From Acorus gramineus (lineage: Eukaryota > Streptophyta > Magnoliopsida > Acorales > Acoraceae): a DNA stretch of 64,000 nucleotides. The stretch spans positions 19,576,074-19,640,073 of the forward strand of contig CM060849.1 in NCBI GenBank assembly GCA_030737835.1. The letters are read 5' to 3'. Position 1 is the stretch's first letter. The number at the start of each line of letters is the position of its first letter. The notes under the pieces were generated by a model. That model did not search any database, had not been told where the DNA came from, and was given only the letters and a program-made list of their open reading frames with translations. Made by a program: the position numbers and the translations under genes. Shown in pieces: positions 49,352 through 59,800 of the stretch.

Positions 49352-49689
49352 TATATATCTAAAGAATTTAATTTGTTATTCATGTTGAATAAGAATTAGA
49401 GTGGCGTATCAAAATTATATATATTTACTGAAATGTTTCTTGACATGCACGTGAACAAATTATCTAAAATTTTCTGACTCTTTTCTACCGTAGAATAAGA
49501 TGAATTTAATCAGAAAAAAAAAAATTTATAATTCAAAACAACACTATTGCGTGTGGTCCACATTAGTTTTTTTTTTAATTATTTTTTTTTAGTGAAACAC
49601 ACTAATAAGATTTTGTATATTTTGTCTTGGAAGTAAGTTGGTAATTTCACGTGACCCTAAACCCAGATTTAGCCACCTGTTCAAGTGAT

Positions 49690-49947
49690 TTATCTGAAGA
49701 AAGGCACGTGTCTCTCTCTCTCTCTCTCTCTTTTTAAATCTCTCTTAAGAGAGGCCACCGAGTTCTCCAGCATATACTCGACGAAGCACTGTATGGCGAG
49801 GCCGGGGTTGTCGGAGAGGAAGCGCGCGGAGGGCGTCCTCGAGGCGCGTGAGGAGGGAGAGGATCCCGGGGAGGTCGAACCGGATCTGGTCGGAGAGAAG
49901 CGGGCGCTCAAGGCCGTGGACCGCGTATCTGAAGCTTCTTCGCTCAT
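49690..49947 (-). CDS. Candidate small ORF, unrecognised, Ser-rich
   Basis: 85 codons starting MSEEASDTRSTALSARFSPT, Ser/Arg/Pro-rich and then DNPGLAIQCFVEYMLENSVA, which looks protein-like and has high GC at third positions. The C-terminus runs into a GA microsatellite (coding KRERERER), so the true end may be different. The plus strand is also open here (49685-50002). I cannot name a family. It could be an exon of a gene whose other parts have decayed. Confidence 0.3.
   Translation of the reverse strand: MSEEASDTRSTALSARFSPTRSGSTSPGSSPSSRASRTPSARFLSDNPGLAIQCFVEYMLENSVASLKRDLKRERERERHVPFFR
49711..49731. repeat. CT/AG microsatellite
   Basis: A run of about ten CT units followed by TTTTTAAAT, bordering the second GC-rich patch. 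Confidence 0.9.
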
Positions 49948-50470
49948 GTTAGAATTGTTGTCGTCGCTCTTCTTCAACAATACATCACATACTTGGAGGT
50001 AGTACTACTAAAAATTTAGATCAACAATAGTCACAATGTTTCTTTAGAAATGTTTTATTCTTTAAGTAGAGTAGTATTCGTTGTATTTTATGGAATTGAA
50101 AAGTATGTAGTTCAAATTTAGCTCACAGAATTAGTTGGCTACTGATGTTAGAATGCTATGTTAATCTGATTATGCTTTCATAGGTAATTTAAGAGAATGA
50201 TCATTAGTCTAATTGTGAAAATACAGCTTTTTTACAAGCAGGCTTCGTAAGCTAGACAGTATTCTTTGTGGTTTTTGTGTCACATGTAAGTTATCACCAT
50301 GAAGATCATTTGAGTCTTAAACAGAAGAAATCATATTTATATTTGTAATTCCTTTTTATCTAGGTTTAATAAGGAACCTTTGTCAATTGGATTGTAAAAC
50401 TTCTTACTTTGTATAAAGGAAGTCTCATGTTTAATTCTCTTATATTTTCTCTGGAATGTTTGACAAGAAA

Positions 50471-50700
50471 TGGATCCGGTCAGTTCTATCAGTACCGAAC
50501 TGGATGATGTGGAAATCGAATTGTACCACCTATAAATCGAACTGATTGTTGGGTATATACTTCACACTCTTATTGGATTCAGTCAACTATCAGAGAAAAT
50601 ATGAATTCTTAAGTATCATCAGTATTCAATAGGAGTGTGAACCCGTGACCTCCCCTTTGGGAAGGGTGCATCTCGACCACTCCGCTGGGAGGGTCTGCTG
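50471..50700 (-). repeat. tRNA-headed SINE-like element, copy 3 of the SINE/hairpin family
   Basis: On the minus strand the element starts near 50695 with a tRNA-like head: box A-like AGCGGAGTGGTCGAGAT, and about 35 bases later box B-like GGGTTCACACTCC. The head runs into a body ending ACTGACCGGATCCATTT near 50471, and this body matches one arm plus the loop of the element at 45276-45566. Pol III internal promoter plus unrelated body is the build of a SINE. No flanking duplication or tail was identified. Confidence 0.6.
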
Positions 50701-52349
50701 TTATTATAATAATTTTCAGTCTATGTTTGTAAGTTGTTATTTTTCACAATATTATTATTGTCAATTTTTGTACGGATGGGTAAAATATAATGGAATCTTC
50801 TTTTATTCATAGTTGGATTCTTGTATATGTGATGTATAAATCAAATAATTATGATATACCATATTTGATTGATTTAATTAAATTCGGATTATAAATTTTG
50901 AATTTGATCTTCAGTATTTGTTTGAATAGTGTGCTTCTGTGTAATGTTTTAAATCACATTCAATATATATATTATGGTATGTCCATGCATGTAAGTATGT
51001 ACGTGCATGCTTGTGATGATGTTGAAAGAGCATCAATCAAAACATATATGCAATGAACAATATAAAAGAAGTAAAATAAACCAAACAAAAAATTTAACAT
51101 TCTCAATGAAATTCACCACTAATCACACACACAAAAAAAAAATCACCATCGATTTAAGATGATTCAAAAAAAAAATTAAAGTAAAAAGAAAGAAACGCTC
51201 TCTTCAAATTCTATATCATGGTTGAAGGTTAGAAAACCTCGCACCAACTTGTAATCTCATTTTCCTTTTTCATTTTATAAAAGCATTCGTAGCAAGATTT
51301 ACTGTTTTCTTAAAAAAAAAATGTTTGAAGGTTAGAAAAATAAAATAAAATTTTTTTGTTGTTACACATATTATAATTCATTTTCCTATCCCATGTGTTT
51401 CGTTAGTGTCATATTCTCACATTAACCAGGATGTACTTTGATAGAATTTTTTTACATTTTTTATAAATACATAGATGTAATTCATTAGAGTATGTGTTTT
51501 ATTTTTTCTGAAAACATATGATTGATTATATGGTTTATACTATTTTTTAAAAAATCAAAACATGTGCGGACTGAAATTGGGATTGAATAAGGGACCCTTC
51601 ATAACATTATCCAAAAAAAACAAAAAAAAAACAATCACCTACAAAAAAAATTTACATAATTATTAGAGATTAAATCCAATTAGTATTGGATCACAACAGC
51701 TCTCATCGAATGCCTTCTGTGGTGCTTCGATGTCTTGCAAAGTGTGTTTCCATTCAAGTATTATTGCTATTTTTAATTTCACGTTAGGGTTGGCAATGGG
51801 CCATGCCAGGGCCGGGCCCGGCCGGGTCCATTCGGGACCAAGGGGTTTTGGGCCCGGGCCAGGGCCGGGCTTCAAGCATTAGGTTTGACCCGCTAGTAGG
51901 CCTAAGCCCGAGCAGGTCAAGTCCAAGTGGGGCTTTGTATCCCATAACATTTTTTATTAGACTTTATATATATTTTTAATTTAACCTAAAACATTAAAAA
52001 AAAAAATGAATGGAAGAGTTGAACAACTTAAGTTTAAAAAATTTTGAACAATAAATTTTTTTTTTTTTTTTTTTTAAGATTAACGTTTCAAGATTTGATT
52101 TTTTCCAACTAGATTGGCGTTGGACATTTACTATATTTATGTAAATGCAGCTGATAATCACTTTTATAATGCAATGCTGCACGTTGGACTGGACGGAGTG
52201 TTATCAGCGCTCTTCACTCATGACTCCTCGACCCCAAACAACGCAAAACGACCACCAAAAACGTTCGAAATATTTGTTCTCTTCAACTGAGGAAGTACCA
52301 AAACACTCAAGATTCAGTTCCAAATTTTTTATCCGATGAAACAAAAAAC
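50701..52349. other. Intergenic region upstream of the second PPR gene
   Basis: AT-rich, no gene. 51780-51910 is a GGGCC/CCCGG-rich repeat beginning TAGGGTTGGCAATGGGCC, a start typical of plant non-autonomous DNA elements. A long T run lies at 52056-52075. 52190-52349 is the likely promoter and leader of the PPR gene; it is less AT-rich. Confidence 0.5.
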
Positions 52350-53873
52350 ATGTCAATCAAACAAACAGACCCAATAATCCAACTATTACCAATCCCAAAA
52401 CAACATCCACAACAACAACAACCACCACCCCCACAACCTGTCCAATGGAAATCCTCAATGATCCTCCTCCGCTCCCTCCTCCGCTCCGACATCCCCCCCA
52501 AACCCCACCTCCTCGCCACCGCCCTCAAGTCCTCCGCTGCCGTCCGTTCCCTCCTCTCCGGCCGCCTGATCCACTCCCTCCTCCTCAAGCTCGGCCACTC
52601 CTCCTCCCCCGTCCTCCTCACCGCCCTCATGGACCTCCACCTCAAATCCGGGTCCCTCCCCGACGCACACAAATTGTTCGACGAACTCCCTCAAAGAGAC
52701 GCCTTTTCATGGTCTTCCATGATCGTCGGCCTCTCCCATCAAAACCAACACACGGAGTCTCTACATCTCTTCAAGGCAGCGATTCTCGCCTTGGGCGGTC
52801 GCCTTGACCCGTACGCCTTCTCCGGCGCCTTGCTCGCCTGCTCCTCCCTCCGCTCCGTCGAACCCATTAAGCAGATCCATGCAAAGATCGCGACTTCCGA
52901 TTCCTTGAATTCCAATTCGTTCTTGATCAACGGCCTGATCAACGCCTATGCCCAATGCGGCTGCTTTTCTCTCGCGCGGACCGTGTATGCTCGATCCCCG
53001 AAAAAGGACGTCGTCGCATTCAATGCGTTGGCTTCGGGGCTCTTGCAGCACGGACGGTGCGAGACCGTGCTGAACCTCCTCGCTTCGATGGTCTCAGAAG
53101 GGAAATCGCTGCACGATTTCGTCTACACCGCCTCTGCCAAGGCCTGCGCCGGGCTCGCGTCGTTGAAGCAGGGGACGCAGGTCCACGCGCGCGCCATCAA
53201 GTGTGGGTTCGGATCCGACACGCAGTTCGCGTGCGCCATGGTCGACATGTACGCCAAGTGCGGATGCGTCAACGACGCGGGGCGGGTTTTCGATCTCACG
53301 CCGCCTCATTCAAGGGACGTGGCGCTCTGGACGGCCGTGATCAACGCGTTCGGGAAGGCGGGGCGCGTGGAGGAGGCGCTGGAGCTGTTCGATCAGATGG
53401 ACGTGAGGCCCGACGGGGTCGCGTATCTGAGCGTGCTCTGCGCGTGCAAACAGCGCGGGATGGTGCGGCGCGCGTTTGGGTATTTTAAAGCGATGATAGA
53501 GAATGACAAGATCGAGCCTTCGCAGCAACACCATGCGTGCATGGTGGATCTGCTGTCGAAGGAGCGTCGTCCGGAGGAGTTGATGGAGGTGATGAGGGGG
53601 TCGACGAGTGTCTCGGCTTGGGTTTCGTTCTTGGAGTGTTGTAGGACGCATGGGAAGGGTGAGCTTGCGCGGGTGGCGTCGCGGATGGTGCGGGAGCTGG
53701 ATCCGGAGAACCATAGTAACCTTGTTTTGCTGTCGAACCTGTTCGCGGAAGGAAGGGAGTGGGAGGAGGCTTGTAAGATCAGGAAGGCTATGAAGAAACG
53801 GCGTTTGAAAAAGGAGCCTGGGTGCAGTTGGGTCGAGGGGGATGATGGAGTTCATGTGTTTGGGTATTCGTAG
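52350..53873 (+). CDS. Pentatricopeptide repeat protein, PLS/E class, intronless
   Basis: A single exon of 507 aa. The N-terminus has Gln and Pro runs (HPQQQQPPPPQP, about residues 19-30) and then PPR units, for example LLTALMDLHLKSGSLPDAHK, DAFSWSSMIVGLSHQNQHTE, MVDMYAKCGCVNDAGRVFD and DVALWTAVINAFGKAGRVEE. The tail is of E type (NHSNLVLLSNLFAEGREWEE, LKKEPGCSWVEGDDGVHVFG) with no DYW domain. Likely imported into mitochondria or plastids to act on RNA; the transit peptide and target are not clear. Intronless structure is usual for the family. As in the other PPR gene, the first third is C-rich and the last third G-rich on the coding strand. A transposon begins about 108 bases behind the stop codon. 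Confidence 0.93.
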   Translation: MSIKQTDPIIQLLPIPKQHPQQQQPPPPQPVQWKSSMILLRSLLRSDIPPKPHLLATALKSSAAVRSLLSGRLIHSLLLKLGHSSSPVLLTALMDLHLKSGSLPDAHKLFDELPQRDAFSWSSMIVGLSHQNQHTESLHLFKAAILALGGRLDPYAFSGALLACSSLRSVEPIKQIHAKIATSDSLNSNSFLINGLINAYAQCGCFSLARTVYARSPKKDVVAFNALASGLLQHGRCETVLNLLASMVSEGKSLHDFVYTASAKACAGLASLKQGTQVHARAIKCGFGSDTQFACAMVDMYAKCGCVNDAGRVFDLTPPHSRDVALWTAVINAFGKAGRVEEALELFDQMDVRPDGVAYLSVLCACKQRGMVRRAFGYFKAMIENDKIEPSQQHHACMVDLLSKERRPEELMEVMRGSTSVSAWVSFLECCRTHGKGELARVASRMVRELDPENHSNLVLLSNLFAEGREWEEACKIRKAMKKRRLKKEPGCSWVEGDDGVHVFGYS

Positions 53874-53980
53874 ATATACTTGCAATTGAAACACTGTCTT
53901 CATTGCCTGATTTTTATTCATGTGTTCAATTTTTTTTTTATATCTCAAATAAATTTTTTTTTTTGGAATCTACTAGAACT

Positions 53981-54536
53981 AAGCTTGTCAATTATCCGAA
54001 AAAATATCCGTATCCGATCCGAATCCGTATCCGAAAATACAAAAATATCCGATATCCAAAAATCCGTATCCATATCCGAACCAAATAATCTGTATCTGAA
54101 AATTTTTGGATCGGATATAGCCTATATCCGATCCGAAAAATATCCGTATCCGAACTGTTATTTTATTTATATATGTTAGAATTAGTTTCAACCCTTAGAT
54201 GAAAATCCAATGGCTCATGATCTAGGACAAAACACAAACCTATTTAACCATGTTGAATACTTATTTAACTATATTAAGATTTGTGTTTTTATGTCTTTAG
54301 TGGATACCTATTTAACCATGTTAGGACTTAAGATTTTATAAATTTTTTATATTTTAATCTGGTTCGGATATTTCGGATATTATCTGAATCCGTATCCGGA
54401 TTTTTGGATCGGATACGGATATGGGTTTTGAAATATCTGTCGGATATCAGATATGGATATTTTTTCAGATATCCAATTCGGATACGGATACAAATATGAG
54501 TCTATCCGATCCGTATCCATCAGATTGACAGGCCTA
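53981..54536. mobile_element. MULE-like non-autonomous element with ATCCG words
   Basis: A perfect 9-base direct repeat ACTAGAACT flanks it (53972-53980 and 54537-54545). Ends AAGCTTGTCAATTATCC and, inverted, TTAGGCCTGTCAATCTG are imperfect terminal repeats. Both subterminal regions reiterate TATCCGTATCCGA-like words in opposite orientation, while the centre is AT-rich and unrelated. It lies in the 3' UTR or flank of the PPR gene. Confidence 0.8.
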
Positions 54537-54545
54537 ACTAGAACT

Positions 54546-56831
54546 TTTGATTACTAGGAAGGATGAATAAATAATAAATAGATAAAAAAGTAAACTTTCC
54601 TTCGTATTTCTGAGTTTTTGTGAAAAATAGATAGATAAAAAAATTACTCATTTTTCCACTACGGCTTGAGTCATTGAGAATGGATCGTCTGCGTTTTTGC
54701 TTGGTTGAATCAAAACAACTCTCATTTCGTAATGAATGGATCGGTCAATGATGAATAGAGACCTTTTATTTGATGATGAAAAAAAGATGGTAGTTTAGAG
54801 TATCTTTTCCTCATTTCCTCTTGACCAACCTGGTTTAATAAAATAAAAACATTTTAAAAATAAATGAATCATAACAAATTCTATTAACTCTGTTTGGATA
54901 TGTGTTTAAGCGGATTCTGTGATAGAAATATTAGACATGGATCCAAAGGAGAATAATACACATTGTGTTTCCCGTGTTCTCCACATTTTTTTCATTAAAA
55001 ATGTCACATTCCAAACTCTACGGGCTTATTTAGTAAGAGACTAAAGTTTTGATGATAAGTTGTCTTGATTTTAGAGGATAAAAAGTCTATCAGTTTTGTT
55101 CATATTTGCATATGTTAAATTGAGATGAAAAGTATGAATAAATGCTATCTCTGCCTTTAGATGGACCAAAATATTTCTATTTTTATTTTAAAACTGTGAT
55201 AATTATCAACAGTTTATTCCAATTATTTTTTATACCAAACATATATAAATTATCATTTTACTCGTTTATCTCTATAATTACTCTGTATTTCACTATTTAT
55301 CTCATTGTCAAATCCATCATACGAAAATGACGCTTTTCTAAATGTTCGATCACTTTTTCAAAAGCTAGCATTTAGAACTTACTTTCAAACGAGCCCTTAA
55401 ACGTTCATTAGATGAATCGCTACAATATCTACGGCCCAACAAGACCTCTTGATGATAGGGGGACCACTGAGATCATGACTCGAGCAGTGTTGGTGAACAC
55501 GAAAGGGTCCCATGGTTGAGTTCCGGTTGCATTTCGTCTTATTTATCTTCATTGAGTGTCTTTTATCTTATATTTTCACGTTTATTTTTTATTAACTTTA
55601 TACTTTCTCATCTTCTATTCGGACATAAAGAGTCGACCCTGAGTATAGACAATCAAAACAGTTGCCTAGGCCCCCACATTTAGAGGGACTCGAATCTTAG
55701 AAAAAATATTTATCCATAATTTATTGAGATTTTTATTTTGTTATTGTTTTTTTGAATATTTATCTTATATTTAAAAACTTATCCATATTTCTAGTTTAAT
55801 TGTTTTGTTTCTATTTAATTGTGATTTGGTTTTATCAATTATTTGATTTGATTTATAAAAATGAAACTTTAGTTTTTATTTATCTTTTGTACTTTTTTGT
55901 TATTCTCTTTCTTGTTTGTTTTGATTTTTTTTCTGTTTTTCATTCCCTATCTTATCGGGGTTTTGTGTTTTATTATTGGTTAATATTTATTTTGTTTCTA
56001 TTTTATTGAGCTTTTATTTGTGTGATTTACAAAAAAATAAAAATAAAAAATCATATTGACCAGTTTACACATTATTTTTCATATCATATTTATATATATT
56101 TTCATTTTTTTATTTTTTATGTTTATTTTTTTATATTTTATTCAAAATTTCTGATTTGATTATAATTTATCTTTTATTTAAAAATTATTATTTTTGAGAC
56201 TCATTTCAAGATTTTGTCTTAGGCCCTCTTTTTTTAGTCACTCTCAGGGGTGAACCTCCATAAATGTAATCTCACTTTCATAAATTAAATGTGATGGTGG
56301 CAAATGACTATTATTTTTTTAAAAAAAATTTCTACTGTCGTATTTTTGTAATTATACATCTCTTGATGGCTCGGTCATTAAAGGAGTATCGGCAGCTGTG
56401 GGCCGTCCGTTACAATGTTCCCCGCCGACTCACAATAAAAAATCAAACCTCACCGTCACCGACCAGTAGTACTCCCTTTGAAAGTCCCATCCATGTTTTT
56501 CACGTCAAGAAAATCTCGACCATTGATCGTGATCGGACGGATATTAATACATCCAGATTCACTTCCCCAGTCTGACCGGCATGTGTTTGGTTGACATACA
56601 GAACACGTGTACGAAGCATTGCAAGCCATCTTTGGATATTGGTCCGTCGTGATGTAGACACGTGTACGTCCAATAAAACGAGAAATAAAAAAATTCCCTC
56701 AACGAAGACGAACAAATACGTTCCTTGCGGACTCGGCCGCAATCGTATTCTTTTTTCCTATTTTGTTTCCCTATTTGTTCTTCTCTTTCATTCGGGAGAG
56801 AAGAACGACGAAGAACGATTTGAGAGATCCA
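54546..56831. other. Intergenic region and promoter of the coiled-coil gene
   Basis: 55025-55395 has facing words GGGCTTATTTAGTAAGAG and CTTACTTTCAAACGAGCCC, a possible Tourist-like MITE. 55630-56259 has GTCGACCCTGAG at one end and CTCTCAGGGGTGAAC at the other, with CCTAGGCC/TAGGCCC words inside, a probable hAT relative of the element at 20253. 56590-56831 is the promoter and leader of the next gene. Confidence 0.45.
56603..56668 (+). promoter_or_regulatory. Paired ACACGTGTACG (G-box) motifs upstream of the coiled-coil gene
   Basis: The 11-base word ACACGTGTACG occurs at 56603-56613 and again at 56658-56668, 55 bases apart in the same orientation, each holding a CACGTG G-box. They are 165-230 bases ahead of the start codon. 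Binding by bZIP or bHLH factors is a family-level expectation only. Confidence 0.55.
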
Positions 56832-59800
56832 ATGATGGCGGTTTTGAAGAAGCTCTTGATCGTCTCGATCTTCGTCTGCCTCGTTTTGGGGGAAGTTAGG
56901 GCGGATGCGGTGATCGAAGATGATGCCGCCGCGGCGGCAGCAGCGACGGCGGAGGTGGAGATCCACGATTCGCGTCTCAAACTCGAATCGGAGAACCTCA
57001 AGTCGAAGATCTCCAGTTTAGGTATGCATTCGATCTGATCACGTGCGAGTATTGGCGGTTGTTCTGTTGCAATCGGTTTCAGAAGTGTTAGGGTTCTGAT
57101 TTGATTTAGTTGTTCGTGTTTGTAGAATCGATCATCAAAGATAAAGTTCTGGAATTGGAGTCCAAGGACGGGAGCATCGCAGCTATGAAGGAGGCACATC
57201 GGGAGATGTCGGAGAAAATTGAGTCACTTCAGGGCGACATAGAATCACTTATGGTGAATTCCTTTTTCCCCTTGGAATCCATGGATCCACTGTATATTTG
57301 ACTTTAGATGAGTGAACGTTTTGTGATATAAGGTGCTAGATGGACCCCTTTGGGATTTGAAATATATTGAACAAAACACATATTTTCATGGAATTAACAT
57401 TGACATTGTGTGTTGTGACATGCATACATGTATTCTTGTTTCTTGAACTTGACATGTGCTAGCCGTTTGCGCTCTTCCACACATTGGAAATTACAAGTGC
57501 CCAATGCATGGAGGAAGTTATAAAATATTATCGCACATCCTCAAATTGTCGAATTTATGAAAGAAGTTGACAGTCGGTGCATTTTGTTTTGCATTAAGGA
57601 AGATAAAGTCATATACAAATGATTATATGCTGTCCATTGATATTTTATTAATCTTGGAGACTGTTTGTGTCCATGGAAAAGTCTCTGTTCTACTAATGGA
57701 TTTTGGCTAAGGTGCAGATGACAAAGTTCACTCATTGTTGGACCTGCTAATATTACACTGTTGTCCATATGCCATTTGTTTTAATTGGGATGTTATTATA
57801 TCTCAATTTCTGATGTTTATGTGTTATTTATCTATTTTTGCAGAAGAAGAAATCTATGGATGCTCAAGAGCAGGTGGGAAAGGCGCATGCACAAGCTGGT
57901 CAACTTGAGCAACAGGTCGAGAGTTTGCTTCAGATATATCTGTCTTAGATGCCTGCACTGTGCTGACATTTGTTTTTGTACAGGTCAAGAAACTGAAAAA
58001 TGAATTAGAGTTGGAAAGGAAGAAGATGGCTGATCTGGAGAACCGGGCAATTAAAGCGGAGAGCCAAGTGCAGGAACTGAACTTGAAACTGGAGAGTGTA
58101 AGCGTCATAACAATAATGTTCTTTTACACTACTTTTTTATTGACGTAATGGTAGGGATTCTACCACTAAATATTATTAAAAAAGGTATAATTCCAGCAAG
58201 CAAAGGTAGTTGTTGGTGTACATGAGGCATAATCTTGTCCTAGATGCCTGTGGTGGTATTTTATTGGTTATATGTTGTAGGGTATTTTAATTTGCAGATG
58301 TCGACTTTATTGAGCTGATCCTTTGGGACATCCAATAAAATTGAAATTTATATTGAACTGATTGTAAAATTAGAACCTTAAATTGTTAGCTGCATTTACA
58401 ATTTTTGCATGTTATGGTGACAGCTCATGTTAGGTAATATTATGTGTACAATTTATCATATTTCTTTGACGTGTGCTTATTTTGCAGCTGCAGAAGACGA
58501 ACGATGATCAGAAGCGCTTGCTGCAAAGTACTAAACGTGCTCTTAGAGCAGCAGAGGTTTGTTCTTACATATTATTTCTTTCAGATGCAGCTTGCAATCA
58601 AGTAATTGATCATACTCTAATTATATTTTATTTTCAGGAAGATCTGTTAAAGGCACAGAAGGAAGCCAAATTAAAGGCAGATAAATTGGGGGAGGTGAGG
58701 AAAATAGGTGTAAAATATTGTAGCAATTTACTTTTATAGTAGATCCATGTTAGAATCTTGACATGCTGATCACACCATGTTTCTCTTATCTTATGTATGG
58801 CCAAACCTAATCATAGGCTCATAACATGTTTCTTGTTTTGATGACAGTTGTATGAATAAATCTGTTTAACAAATTCTATTGGTTTAAGTTCATGTGACTA
58901 GGATTTTGATGCAAAGAATATTTTTTAGCAGAAATGTGAAAAAATTCTTTGATTGAATACTTGTTTTTTGAGGAAAAGTGGGAGCAACTGGTTGAATTTA
59001 TTAAATATCAGAGGCATACTTTTAGGGGGGAAGAAGGAAGACAACCTCCAACAAAGAATGAGTAACAAAAGAAAGATCAAGTGGACTTCAGAATTCTCCA
59101 AGAAGGCTCAGAGAGCCACCCCACCCGAAAGCCCTGGAAGAAAGAAATCACACCCCCTTTTAAACCTTTCCAAATCTCCATACTCTGGTGCATCACAGTG
59201 TTATTCATGTGAGTCTGTGACATGGAGTGTGGTTGATGCAGCATTACAGGTTTCCTGTGGTTCAAGGGTTTATTTATTCTCACTGGTTCAATACTAACCG
59301 AAGATGCTTGAGATCATGCTGTTTCCCTGAAGCTGTCCACCCATGATGGCTTGCTTCATTTATTTTAAGCTTCCATTTTTTTAAAAAAATTCTACATATC
59401 AGCATCAAAATATATAATAAAAACTTGGAGTTGAGTGCAGTTTCTATGATTAATCTCTTATTTAAGTTCTGGTCTTCATCTCAGAAGCCATGGAGTATAG
59501 CTATATATTGGTAACTTTTAAAAATATTTGCATGTAATAACTTAAAAAATTCAAATAGCTGATTTTATGATATTATGGATGAGGTTGTTGCTTCCTTTTT
59601 TCAGTGGCGTTGAGTGTTGTATGATTGATTTCTTCTTCTTGTGCACTTGTGCCACCATTTCTGGTTGTTGCACTGACTTCTTTGAGTCTTTTGATTCTGA
59701 ATCAGGTTCATGGAGCATGGCTCCCCCCTTGGCTTGCAGCTCATCTAGATCTATGTCAGGTAAAATTTTCATGTACTGAATGTTAAATTTGCAGCATTGC

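Noticed and set aside
49745..49945. A frameshifted pseudogene reading on the minus strand of the GC island
   Set aside because: Two high-GC3 frames can be joined on paper, but a single uninterrupted frame already spans the patch, so no frameshift is needed.
50630..50695. An intact tRNA gene
   Set aside because: Only box A and box B-like words are present; no acceptor stem can be paired, and the segment continues into a repeat body.
52955..53488. 177-codon plus-strand frame inside the second PPR gene
   Set aside because: Alternative frame of GC-rich DNA; Arg-rich with no family motif.
53310..53948. 212-codon minus-strand frame under the second PPR gene
   Set aside because: His/Pro/Arg-rich shadow of the PPR coding frame.
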